A stretch of DNA of 64,000 bases from Arcticibacter sp045629565. Its GTDB lineage: Bacteria > Bacteroidota > Bacteroidia > Sphingobacteriales > Sphingobacteriaceae. Under the pieces are notes generated by a model that had not been told where the DNA came from, searched no databases, and saw only the letters and a program-made list of their open reading frames with translations. Below, one piece after another: positions 27,563-35,915 of the stretch (its first letter is position 1; every line of letters begins with the position of its first letter). Both the position numbers and the translations under genes were made by a program. The stretch is from assembly GCF_045629565.1 (NCBI RefSeq), contig NZ_JAZQRL010000069.1, positions 22,836-86,835 on the forward strand, given 5' to 3'.

Positions 27563-29161
27563 ATGAAAAACCTCCTATTATCTGTCTGTCTTTGTGCATT
27601 CATGCAGATTTGTTACGCGCAGCCGGCCACTACAAAGTGGGGAATGTTTGAACTGACTCTGAACGGCAGCGAGGCGGGAAATCCGTTTGTTGGCGTGGAT
27701 TTTAAAGCGCGCTTCGAAAAAGGAAGCAAACAGTACGAGGTGGAAGGTTTTTACGATGGTGCGGGTGTTTTCAAGGTTCGGTTCATGCCGGATGAGGAGG
27801 GCGAATGGACCTATGTAACCAGGAGTAATAAAGGTGAATTGAACGGGAAACAGGGCTCTTTTATATGTAAAGCGGCTAAAGAGCATGTTCGGGGACCAGT
27901 TCGTGTTCGTAATACGTATCATTTCGCGTACGCTGACAGCACTGCATTTTATCCTGTTGGTACGACTATTTATGAGTGGGCGTTTCAGCCAAAAGCGAAG
28001 CAGGCGGAAACGCTTGAAACGCTTAGGAAATCGCCATTTAATAAGGCCAGAATGTTGATGGTTCCTCCATACAAGAGTCATTACCTGGAAGGGCCGGCTA
28101 AAATGGAGATATTTCCATTTTTAGGCAACTCCAAAGAGAACTGGGATTTTTCGCGGTTTAACCCCGAGTATTTTAGAAGATTAGAAGAAAACGTCAGGCA
28201 GCTGGCAGACCTGGGCATTGAAGCTGATCTGATCTTGCTCAGACCTTATGACAACGGGAAATGGGGGTTTGACAAGATGGATAATGAAACGAACGAGCGC
28301 TTTCTGCGCTATGTGATCGCCCGGTTTGCCGCTTATCCGAATGTCTGGTGGAGCCTGGCAAATGAAAACAGCTTCATGAAGCATCTTACCGATGAGGATT
28401 GGGATCGATATTTCCAGGTGGTGCAAAAATATGACCCCTACGGACATTTGCGCTCGATTCATAATGCGGACCGGCTCTATGACTATGGAAAGCCCTGGGT
28501 GACTCATGTCAGCTTACAGTATTACAATGCGGTGCGTGTGCTGGGGGTATCGCCGCTTCTAAGGGACGTGTATAAAAAGCCTATCGTGCATGACGAGATT
28601 AACTACGAAGGGAATGTAGAGAAACGCTGGGGACAGTTAAGCGGTGAGGAGCTAACCTTCAGGTTCTGGTCGGCTTATATCGGCGGTGCTTATGCTACTC
28701 ATGGTGAAGCTACCAAGGAAGGTTGGATTTCATTCGGCGGAAAGCTGACAGGAAAAAGCCCTTCACGAATTGCTTTTCTTAAAAAGATCGTCGAGTCAGG
28801 CCCTAAAGAAGGCCTGACGCCCATTGATCAATATTATATCCTGAATGCGGCGGGTAAGATAGGGGAGTACTATCTGTTTTATTTTGGGAAAGAGAAGCCG
28901 GCGAATTGGAGCTTTGTTCTTCCTGATAACGGGTTAAAGAATGGAATGCGCTTTAAAGTGGATATTATTGACACCTGGAATATGACTATAACTCCGGTAA
29001 ATAAGCTCTTCACCGTTAAGATGCTCGACAACTATAAGTTTATAGATGAGAAAGGGTCCAAGATAAAGCTTCCGGGGAAGCCTTATATGGCGCTCAGAAT
29101 CCAGCTGGTTAATGGGGGGTCGTCGGAGAAAGCAGAAAACAGGCATGACGATGAGTTGTAA
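27563..29161 (+). CDS. Secreted DUF5060 / apiosidase-like TIM-barrel glycoside hydrolase
   Basis: A 532-aa exported protein (signal 1-20, ...ICYAQ); ATG at 27563 is preferred over the overlapping GTG at 27560. Residues about 22-105 form a DUF5060 beta-sandwich (GMFELTLNG, KVRFMPDEEGEWTY). Residues about 110-420 are a DUF4038-like (beta/alpha)8 barrel: YPVGTTIYEWAFQ, LRPYDNGKWGFDKMD, VWWSLANENSFM (likely acid/base Glu in ANE) and KPIVHDEINYEGN (likely nucleophile Glu). A C-terminal beta-sandwich follows (VDIIDTWNMTITPV). Such proteins act on plant glycans (apiose- or rhamnose-linked sugars). It is the last gene of the operon, 11 bp after the MGH1-like gene. Confidence 0.82.
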   Translation: MKNLLLSVCLCAFMQICYAQPATTKWGMFELTLNGSEAGNPFVGVDFKARFEKGSKQYEVEGFYDGAGVFKVRFMPDEEGEWTYVTRSNKGELNGKQGSFICKAAKEHVRGPVRVRNTYHFAYADSTAFYPVGTTIYEWAFQPKAKQAETLETLRKSPFNKARMLMVPPYKSHYLEGPAKMEIFPFLGNSKENWDFSRFNPEYFRRLEENVRQLADLGIEADLILLRPYDNGKWGFDKMDNETNERFLRYVIARFAAYPNVWWSLANENSFMKHLTDEDWDRYFQVVQKYDPYGHLRSIHNADRLYDYGKPWVTHVSLQYYNAVRVLGVSPLLRDVYKKPIVHDEINYEGNVEKRWGQLSGEELTFRFWSAYIGGAYATHGEATKEGWISFGGKLTGKSPSRIAFLKKIVESGPKEGLTPIDQYYILNAAGKIGEYYLFYFGKEKPANWSFVLPDNGLKNGMRFKVDIIDTWNMTITPVNKLFTVKMLDNYKFIDEKGSKIKLPGKPYMALRIQLVNGGSSEKAENRHDDEL

Positions 29162-29180
29162 GATTCCCTCTGTCGCTATA

Positions 29181-29996
29181 TCATCTGATCAAGGCGTTTT
29201 TCTCTTTGGTAAATAGCTCGTAGACCTTTCGGTCTACCCAGGCGGGTATTAATTTGTTCATTAAGACAGCAAGTTTGCCCTGGCTCGTCATGATCAGTGT
29301 ACGTTTACGTTTAACTACACCATCGACAATAGTTCTGGCGACTTCTTCAGAGCTCATCATCTTTCCTTCGTCCATGCTGGTTTCGCCATGCTGCTCACCG
29401 TCTTTCGACAAGGCTGTGTTACGGATGTTGGATGCGGTAAAGCCTGGAGCCGCTATCATGACATGCAGTCCGGTCTTTAGGTTTTCTACTCTAAGGGCCT
29501 CAAGGAAGCCGTTCATGGCGAATTTGGAGGCAGAATATCCGGTACGGCCCGGGAGCCCGCGGTATCCTGCGATAGAGGAGATACCTACAACGGAGCCTTT
29601 CGCTTTGAGGAGTTCAGGCATTGCATATTTCGTGCAGTATACGGTTCCCCAGAAATTTACATCCATCAGGTTTCGGATAACAATAAGGTCCAGATCTTTG
29701 AAAAGTGCCCGCATGCTTATTCCGGCATTGTTGATGAGGATGTCGATGCGGCCAAAGCTGAGCAGGGCCTGATCAATGAGGTGTTTGCAATCGGCTTCGA
29801 CGGATACGTCGGATTGTACCGCAATAGCATTAACGCTGTATTGCTGTTCTATTTGCTCTGCGATTTTGCAAAGATCGACATATTTGCGGGCGCCCAGTAC
29901 GAGGTTAGCACCCTGCCGCGCGAATTCCTCCGCACATGACTTGCCGATGCCTGAAGAGGCGCCTGTGATAATGACCGTTTTATTTTTCAGATTCAA
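29181..29996 (-). CDS. SDR-family NAD(P)-dependent oxidoreductase
   Basis: A 271-aa classical short-chain dehydrogenase. Cofactor motif TGASSGIG (residues 11-18), NNAGIS, catalytic Ser in VVGISSIAGYRG and YSASK (Tyr/Lys near 156/160). The C-terminus carries a basic region (VDGVVKRKRTLIMTSQGK) typical of the DltE/YqjQ-like membrane-associated SDRs. The substrate is unknown. It lies 25 bp downstream of recR on the same strand and converges with the glycan operon. Confidence 0.9.
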   Translation of the reverse strand: MNLKNKTVIITGASSGIGKSCAEEFARQGANLVLGARKYVDLCKIAEQIEQQYSVNAIAVQSDVSVEADCKHLIDQALLSFGRIDILINNAGISMRALFKDLDLIVIRNLMDVNFWGTVYCTKYAMPELLKAKGSVVGISSIAGYRGLPGRTGYSASKFAMNGFLEALRVENLKTGLHVMIAAPGFTASNIRNTALSKDGEQHGETSMDEGKMMSSEEVARTIVDGVVKRKRTLIMTSQGKLAVLMNKLIPAWVDRKVYELFTKEKNALIR

Positions 29997-30021
29997 CGTA
30001 TTCTATTTAATTGATGACTAT

Positions 30022-30627
30022 TTAAACTCCATAAGGCACACGTGTAGCGATAGAGCGGGCAAGCGTGATTTCATCTGCATATTCAATCTCACCGCCGAAA
30101 GCAATTCCACGGGCAATGGTACTTACTTTAATGGGGAAATTTTTTAACTTTTTGTAAATATAGAAGATGGTAGTATCGCCTTCCATAGTTGCACTGAGTG
30201 CCAGAATGACTTCCTGAACGTTACCATCACGTACACGCTCTACCAGTGAGCCAATATTCAGCTGAGAAGGGCCTATGCCATCCATCGGCGATATGAGCCC
30301 GCCCAGTACATGATAAACGCCGTTGTATTGATTCGTGTTTTCAATGGCCATGACGTCACGGGTATCCTCGACGAGACAGATCAGTGACTTGTCGCGCTTC
30401 GGCGCATTGCATACGGAACAGGTATCCGCATCTGAAATGTTTCCGCAAATCCTGCAATACTGTATCTCTTTTTTCAGCCTGATTATGGATTCACTAAAAC
30501 GATTCACGTCGTCCGCTTGTTGGTTGAGTAAGTGAAGAACGAGCCTGAGCGCAGTCTTTTGACCGATACCGGGAAGCTTGGAAAATTCGTTAACTGCATT
30601 TTCGAGCAGGCGTGATGAGAAATTCAT
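30022..30627 (-). CDS. recR: Recombination mediator protein RecR
   Basis: A 201-aa protein of normal length. HhH motif ELPGIGQKTALRLVLHLL-like region at residues 16-33, C4 zinc finger CRICGNISDADTCSVC (about 58-73), and Toprim domain (LICLVEDTRDVMAIE; GGLISPMDGIGP). It acts with RecF/RecO in loading RecA on gapped DNA. The ATG at 30627 is preceded by TAACTTTG (30639-30632, minus), a perfect -7 box only a few bp upstream. Confidence 0.97.
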   Translation of the reverse strand: MNFSSRLLENAVNEFSKLPGIGQKTALRLVLHLLNQQADDVNRFSESIIRLKKEIQYCRICGNISDADTCSVCNAPKRDKSLICLVEDTRDVMAIENTNQYNGVYHVLGGLISPMDGIGPSQLNIGSLVERVRDGNVQEVILALSATMEGDTTIFYIYKKLKNFPIKVSTIARGIAFGGEIEYADEITLARSIATRVPYGV

Positions 30628-30631
30628 GCTG

Positions 30632-30639
30632 CAAAGTTA
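30632..30639 (-). promoter_or_regulatory. Promoter -7 element abutting recR start
   Basis: Minus strand TAACTTTG is an exact TAnnTTTG match whose last base lies 4 bp before the recR ATG, so the mRNA would start at or next to the ATG (leaderless). No convincing -33 TTG was found. Confidence 0.45.
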
Positions 30640-30701
30640 CGGATGGAGATGAAATATGAAGAATGCGTGTATATTTAGATTTTTAACCTGTACCCCAGAA
30701 G

Positions 30702-31406
30702 ATGATTGACGACGATAAAATAAGGAATGCTTTTGAAACGAAGAATTGGCAGGAAATAAAGGTTACTGACTCCTGGCAGATATTTAAAATAATGGCTGAG
30801 TTCGTAGATGGCTTTGAGAAGCTGGCAAAGATAGGTCCCTGCGTGTCCATCTTTGGGTCGGCGAGAACACCGCAGGACAGCAAATACTATAAATTAGCCG
30901 AGGATACTGCCCGGTTGCTTACAGAAAGCGGCTATGGTGTGATTTCGGGCGGAGGGCCTGGTATCATGGAAGCGGCCAATAAAGGTGCCTATGAGGCGGG
31001 TGGCAAGTCAGTAGGTTTGAATATTGAACTTCCGTTTGAGCAGTTTCATAATAAGTATATAGACCGGGATAAGCTGCTTGAGTTCGACTATTTCTTTGTG
31101 CGTAAGGTGATGTTTATGAAGTACTCTCAGGGATACATCGTTTTGCCCGGCGGGTTCGGGACAATGGATGAATTGTTTGAGGCTATTACGTTGATCCAGA
31201 CGGGAAAGATAGCGCGATTTCCCATCGTTCTCGTAGGGAAGGATTATTGGGGGCCACTTATGGATTGGGTCAAGAATCATATGCTAGAGGAAAAAAATAT
31301 CAATGCGGATGATTTAAATCTCTACAGACTGGTAGATACGGCCGAAGAAGCCGCTGAGCACATCGTTAGATTCTATGAAAAATATGTTCTCAAACCGAAC
31401 TTTTAA
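30702..31406 (+). CDS. LOG-family (TIGR00730) Rossmann-fold protein
   Basis: A 234-aa protein with the LOG signature: VSIFGSART, GYGVISGGGPGIMEAANKGA and PGGFGTMDELFEAITLIQTGK (the PGGxGTxxE motif). Members are cytokinin riboside monophosphate phosphoribohydrolases or related nucleotide hydrolases; in bacteria the natural substrate is often unclear. It is divergent from recR with a 75-bp gap. The C-terminus (VDTAEEAAEHIVRFYEKYV) is standard. Confidence 0.92.
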   Translation: MIDDDKIRNAFETKNWQEIKVTDSWQIFKIMAEFVDGFEKLAKIGPCVSIFGSARTPQDSKYYKLAEDTARLLTESGYGVISGGGPGIMEAANKGAYEAGGKSVGLNIELPFEQFHNKYIDRDKLLEFDYFFVRKVMFMKYSQGYIVLPGGFGTMDELFEAITLIQTGKIARFPIVLVGKDYWGPLMDWVKNHMLEEKNINADDLNLYRLVDTAEEAAEHIVRFYEKYVLKPNF

Positions 31407-31618
31407 CGAAATTTTGGCCGACGTAATGGATTGCTATTGTGCATATTGTCTCTAATTATCGCATTTTTTTGTGTTTTAAAAAAAAAATTCTTTTCAGTGA
31501 AATTCTTCCTATATTGTAACACAATTTAAACATATCTGAAGAACATCAAATTATCAAAAATACCCCCAGCTCTAAATAACTATTTACCTATACCGGTTAA
31601 CTCAAATACTTAATTACG

Positions 31619-31960
31619 ATGAAAATTTTTGTTGCTAGTCTGCCCTTTAAATTGGAAGAAAATGATATCAGGGAGACTTTTGAAGAATACGGCGAAGTAT
31701 CTTCAGTAAAACTTGTTCTGGACAAAGAGACAGGAAGAAAGAAAGGCTTTGGATTTGTTGAAATGCCTGATGATGAGCAGGCGAAAAAAGCTATTGAAGA
31801 TTTAAATGGATTGGAGATCTTTGGACGAGCGATCGCAGTGACACAGGCTGAGGAAAAACCTAATGGTGGACGCAGACCTGGCGGCTTTAGCAATGATCGT
31901 GGTGGTTCGTTCAGCAAAGGTGGCTACCAGAAGGGCGGACGCGATTCTGGATCCTACTAA
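31619..31960 (+). CDS. RRM-domain RNA-binding protein
   Basis: A 113-aa protein: one RRM (residues 1-78) with RNP2 IFVASL and RNP1 KGFGFVEM, then a Gly/Arg/Ser-rich tail (PNGGRRPGG, SNDRGG, KGGYQKGG). This is the cold-inducible Rbp type of RNA chaperone common in Bacteroidota and cyanobacteria. The 210-bp upstream region is AT-rich with a run of ten A bases near 31480 and no clear promoter. A 14-bp-arm hairpin follows the gene. Probably monocistronic. Confidence 0.95.
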   Translation: MKIFVASLPFKLEENDIRETFEEYGEVSSVKLVLDKETGRKKGFGFVEMPDDEQAKKAIEDLNGLEIFGRAIAVTQAEEKPNGGRRPGGFSNDRGGSFSKGGYQKGGRDSGSY

Positions 31961-31968
31961 AAATACGC

Positions 31969-32003
31969 TTTAACAGTTTATGCCAAACGCATAAACTGTT
32001 AAA
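31969..32003 (+). terminator. Hairpin after the RRM gene
   Basis: Perfect 14-bp inverted repeat (tttaacagtttatg / cataaactgttaaa) with a 7-base loop, 8 bp past the stop codon. AT-rich stem and no T-run, so termination or mRNA 3'-end protection are both possible. Confidence 0.6.
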
Positions 32004-32040
32004 TGATTGTTTGCCATGCGCTAAGTATGTTAGTATTTAG

Positions 32041-32048
32041 TATTTTTG
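32041..32048 (+). promoter_or_regulatory. Promoter -7 element abutting the exonuclease/GIY-YIG gene
   Basis: TATTTTTG, an exact TAnnTTTG match, ends 3 bp before the ATG at 32052, predicting a leaderless or almost leaderless mRNA. A -33 TTG at the usual distance is not evident. Confidence 0.4.
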
Positions 32049-32051
32049 TGC

Positions 32052-33419
32052 ATGTACGCAATTGTGGATATTGAGACGACGGGAGGACATGCTTCAGCAA
32101 ATGGCATTACTGATATCGCCATTGTCGTGTATGATGGCCAAACGATAGTCAGAAGATTCCACTCTTTGGTGAATCCAGGGGTACCGATACCCTACTTTAT
32201 TCAGTCGCTGACGGGAATAAGCAATGAGATGGTTCAGCAGGCCCCTCCTTTCCACGCGATTGCGGCGGAAGTTTATGAAATCCTTCGTGCGAACATTTTC
32301 GTTGCGCATAATGTAAACTTCGATTACTCCTTCATCAAATATCATCTGTCTCTTGCCGGGTATGACCTCCAGTGCAAGAAGCTCTGTACCATCCGGCTTG
32401 GAAGGAAGATCTTTCCGGGGATGCCTTCGTATAGTCTCGGTAAGCTTTGTCACAGCCTTCAGATTCCTGCAACAGACCGGCATAGGGCGGCTGGTGATGC
32501 GGAAGCGACCACCGGGTTATTTCGTATGCTGCTGTCGAATGATCAGGAAGGACATGTCGGCAGCTTTCTGAACAGGCGAACGAGTGAACAGCAATTGCCT
32601 CCAAACTTGCGTAAAGCCGACATAGATTCTTTGCCTAAGACGCCAGGGGTTTATTATTTCAAAGACAGTAAGGGTAGCGTGATTTATGTAGGGAAGGCTG
32701 TGAATGTGAAGAAGCGTGTGTTGTCGCATTTCACGGGGAATAAGTTTGGCAGACAAAGGCAGGAATTTCTTAAGAATGTTTTTTCTGTGAGCTACCGCAC
32801 ATGCGGGACGGAGCTGATGGCACTGATCCTGGAAGCTGCGGAGATAAAACGTCTTTGGCCGGCTAATAACCGGGCGATGAAGCGTTATGAGCCTGCTTTT
32901 GGTCTTTATGCCTATGAGGATCAGCTTGGCTATGTGAGGCTGGTTATTGATAAAAAACGCAAAAACGCTGCGTCTCTTTACAGCTTTAATAGAATATCGG
33001 AGGGCTATAGCTTATTGCAGAAGCTTATTCATCAGTTTGAGCTTTGTCCGCATCTTTGTTTTGTATCGCGTAAGGGAATATGCGCAGAGCCGGTCGATGG
33101 TACAGCTTGTCGCGGAGCCTGTCGGGGTACTGAACCTTCGGCTGATTATAATACACGGGCAAAAGAAGCGATTAGCGAGATGAAGGCTACCCTGCCTTCT
33201 TTCCTTTTGATCGATAGCGGCCGTACTCATGAGGAAAAGGGTGTAATTAGAATGAATGAAGGACGGTTTGACGGAATGGGTTATGTTTCGAGAGATCTGG
33301 ATCTTGCTGATGCGGCTGCGGTCGCACCTTTTTTGGAACTGTACCCTTCTAATGACTATATTCGGAATATCATCATGGACTACGCTGCGAAACATCCGGA
33401 GCGGGTAAGCAGAGTTTAA
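32052..33419 (+). CDS. DEDDh exonuclease / GIY-YIG endonuclease fusion (DnaQ-UvrC/Cho-like)
   Basis: A 455-aa fusion. Residues 1-165 are a DnaQ-type 3'-5' exonuclease: ExoI AIVDIETTGG, ExoII AHNVNFDYSF, ExoIII HRAAGDAEAT. Residues about 195-275 are a GIY-YIG nuclease: TPGVYYFKDSKGSVIYVGKA with VKKRVLSHF and Glu in LILEAAEIKRLWP. The rest is a conserved tail with a Cys-rich stretch (CPHLCFVSRKGICAEPVDG, ACRGACRG) that may bind metal. A role in repair, incising like Cho/UvrC and trimming the end, is inferred. ATG 32052 is chosen because it starts the first exonuclease strand. It ends 9 bp before the next gene. Confidence 0.9.
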   Translation: MYAIVDIETTGGHASANGITDIAIVVYDGQTIVRRFHSLVNPGVPIPYFIQSLTGISNEMVQQAPPFHAIAAEVYEILRANIFVAHNVNFDYSFIKYHLSLAGYDLQCKKLCTIRLGRKIFPGMPSYSLGKLCHSLQIPATDRHRAAGDAEATTGLFRMLLSNDQEGHVGSFLNRRTSEQQLPPNLRKADIDSLPKTPGVYYFKDSKGSVIYVGKAVNVKKRVLSHFTGNKFGRQRQEFLKNVFSVSYRTCGTELMALILEAAEIKRLWPANNRAMKRYEPAFGLYAYEDQLGYVRLVIDKKRKNAASLYSFNRISEGYSLLQKLIHQFELCPHLCFVSRKGICAEPVDGTACRGACRGTEPSADYNTRAKEAISEMKATLPSFLLIDSGRTHEEKGVIRMNEGRFDGMGYVSRDLDLADAAAVAPFLELYPSNDYIRNIIMDYAAKHPERVSRV

Positions 33420-33428
33420 CATAAACGC

Positions 33429-35915
33429 ATGAGCTATCTACGGAAAAATTCCTTTACGAAATCGCTAAAGGGAAAGGTGATCATCGCCTTTCTGCTGGGC
33501 TTTATCGCGCTGGTTCTCGCTTGGATGGTTAGCAAGGTAGCGTTCAGAGAGATGTTGACTACAGTACAGTCTGTCTCTGCACCGGATGAAAAGCTCCTAG
33601 TTGTAAATCAGCTGTTTCGCGACATTACAAAACTTGATCAGTTTCAGCGTAGCCAGAGCTTCCAGAATCCGGGATCTTATAAGTCGTTTATCAAGGAGTC
33701 GGATTCTCTTCGCTCCAAGATGGACACACTAAAGCGTTTATATAGCGGAGATAAGTTGCAGATTGAGCAGATCAATAAAATGAAGGGCCTGCTCAAGAAG
33801 CGTGACAGCCTTTTCATGACCTACCTGCGTGTGAGAGAAGGCCTGGTGAACGGAAGGGCTTTTTCTTCGCAGATCAATTCGCTGACTGGGTTGATCAGTC
33901 GCAGTTCCTCGGAAATGGACAGCACCATCGTCAAGACGGAGCAAACGCATTCTACAACGACGATCCCGGCTCAGAGGGAGGAAAGGGACCGCGGATTTTT
34001 TAACCGTTTGTTCGGCAAGAAAAAAGCGGCGGATACGACAGCGGCGGTGGTCCAGGAAGAGATTAATATTACCATCGACACTCTTGCCAGGGTGAATACA
34101 GACAGCGTTGTTCAGGAAATGGAGAACGCGGTAAAAACGCTGGCTCTTAGGCAGCGGGAGCGAAGCGATCGCTTTATTACTCAGGAAATTGAGTTGGCGA
34201 ATGCGGGAAATATCCTGATTAATCAGATTCTGGATGTCTTACAGCAGGTTGAGAAGGATGTGATCAATCAGGTTGAGGTGAGTAATTTAAGAGCTCAGGA
34301 GGTGGTAAACCATAGCGCGAACCGCATAGAGATGATCATGCTGATCTTCCTTTTTATTACGGCTGTGTTTGCTTATATGATCTTAACAGATATAGGAAAG
34401 AGTAACCGCTATCGAGAGGAGCTGGAACTGGCCAGGGACGAGGCGGAATACCACGGTCAGGCTAAGCAGCGGTTCCTGTCGAGCATGAGCCACGAGATCA
34501 GGACGCCGCTACAGTCCATTATTGGGTATGCCGAGCAGCTTCAGGATCAGGAAAAGGTGGACAAAAAGAACCTGAAAGCGATATATAATTCGTCCATCCA
34601 TTTGCTCCACATTGTTAATGAGGTGCTTGATTATAGCAGGATTGTATCGGGCAAATTCAGATTTCACAGGAGCGTATTCAATATCCGCGAGGTAATGGAT
34701 GAAGTGGTGACGATTATGACACCTCAGGCAGAGCGTAAGGGTTTGAATATACGGATGAACAACCATGTCATCGGATCTCATTTGCTGATAGGAGACCCTT
34801 TCCGTCTCAAGCAGATCTTATTAAACGTGGTAGGTAATGCGGTTAAGTTTACCACGCAGGGGGAGGTATCTTTGACAGTGACCAGCCGGATTGTAAAGAG
34901 AAAAGCTTATCTCACCATTGAAGTTACGGATACGGGAATGGGGATATCCGGAGAAGATATTAAGCGAATTTTTACGGAGTTTGAGCAAGCAGGGGATTAC
35001 GTCCCGACGAATGAAAATGGAACAGGCTTGGGCTTGAGTATTGTAAAAACGCTGGTGGAAGGTCAGGGTGGAACAATTGATGTGAAAAGCGTTTTGGGTG
35101 AAGGAACCAGCTTTACATTAAATCTGCGTTATACTGTTCCGAAAGAAAACAGGAAGCTTACAGATCAGCAGCGCACGGAGAGCCAGTCCTTTACAGGACT
35201 TGTGTGGCTGGTTGATGATGACCCATTTATCCTGCAGCTATGTTGTAACTTACTCGACAAGTACCATGTAAGGTATAAAGCTTTTAGTTTGCCTTCTCAG
35301 CTATTAGACGAACCTATAGCCAAAGACCTGTCTCTTATCCTTATGGATATCCGTATGCCGGAAATGAGCGGCACGGAGCTTTGCCGGCGTATGAGGGAGA
35401 GGTTGTCTGAGCGGGTCAGGATTGTTGCGTTAACAGCGCAGGCACTTCCGGAAGAAAGGGCTTCTATACTGGACCAGGGATTTGATGCTCTTTTGATGAA
35501 GCCGTTCAGAGAAACGGACCTTACCGGATTACTTCGAGGCCAGTTATCGGCAGAAATCAGAACGACAGAACAAGTACCGCAGGATGTTATAGATCTTTCT
35601 ATGATTGAAAAGATGGCATTTGGTGACGAAGAGATGGTAAAGCAGATTCTGGAACGCTTCTGCGACGATAACCGGAAGGACGCCGTCATTGTACTTGAGG
35701 CACTGAAGACGCAGGATCGGGAAGAGCTGATGCTGCTTCTTCACCGGTTGGCCGGGAGAACTTCCCAGCTAGGTGCGAGGTCACTGGGTTCCAGATTCCG
35801 TTCGGAAGAGCTGCTCTTACACAAAGGCAAGCCGATAGACAACCAGCTGGAGCAGCGAGTACACAAGCTTTTGGAAGAACTGGAGCTGCTTACGCATGAG
35901 ATCTATTCGATCTGA
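33429..35915 (+). CDS. Hybrid sensor histidine kinase with REC and HPt domains
   Basis: An 828-aa membrane kinase. TM1 at about 17-37, an extracytoplasmic coiled-coil-rich sensor region to about 298, TM2 about 299-320. HisKA H-box FLSSMSHEIRTPLQSI (about 350-365), HATPase with N-box LLNVVGNAVKF, G1 DTGMGIS and G2 GTGLGLSI (about 455-565), REC domain (about 590-705; VDDDPFI, phospho-Asp in LILMDIRMPEMSG, KPF), and a C-terminal HPt (LLLHRLAGRTSQLGA, His near 768). It can run an intramolecular His-Asp-His relay and pass phosphate to a separate regulator. It ends 13 bp inside the convergent NtrC-type regulator, a plausible partner. Confidence 0.93.
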   Translation: MSYLRKNSFTKSLKGKVIIAFLLGFIALVLAWMVSKVAFREMLTTVQSVSAPDEKLLVVNQLFRDITKLDQFQRSQSFQNPGSYKSFIKESDSLRSKMDTLKRLYSGDKLQIEQINKMKGLLKKRDSLFMTYLRVREGLVNGRAFSSQINSLTGLISRSSSEMDSTIVKTEQTHSTTTIPAQREERDRGFFNRLFGKKKAADTTAAVVQEEINITIDTLARVNTDSVVQEMENAVKTLALRQRERSDRFITQEIELANAGNILINQILDVLQQVEKDVINQVEVSNLRAQEVVNHSANRIEMIMLIFLFITAVFAYMILTDIGKSNRYREELELARDEAEYHGQAKQRFLSSMSHEIRTPLQSIIGYAEQLQDQEKVDKKNLKAIYNSSIHLLHIVNEVLDYSRIVSGKFRFHRSVFNIREVMDEVVTIMTPQAERKGLNIRMNNHVIGSHLLIGDPFRLKQILLNVVGNAVKFTTQGEVSLTVTSRIVKRKAYLTIEVTDTGMGISGEDIKRIFTEFEQAGDYVPTNENGTGLGLSIVKTLVEGQGGTIDVKSVLGEGTSFTLNLRYTVPKENRKLTDQQRTESQSFTGLVWLVDDDPFILQLCCNLLDKYHVRYKAFSLPSQLLDEPIAKDLSLILMDIRMPEMSGTELCRRMRERLSERVRIVALTAQALPEERASILDQGFDALLMKPFRETDLTGLLRGQLSAEIRTTEQVPQDVIDLSMIEKMAFGDEEMVKQILERFCDDNRKDAVIVLEALKTQDREELMLLLHRLAGRTSQLGARSLGSRFRSEELLLHKGKPIDNQLEQRVHKLLEELELLTHEIYSI

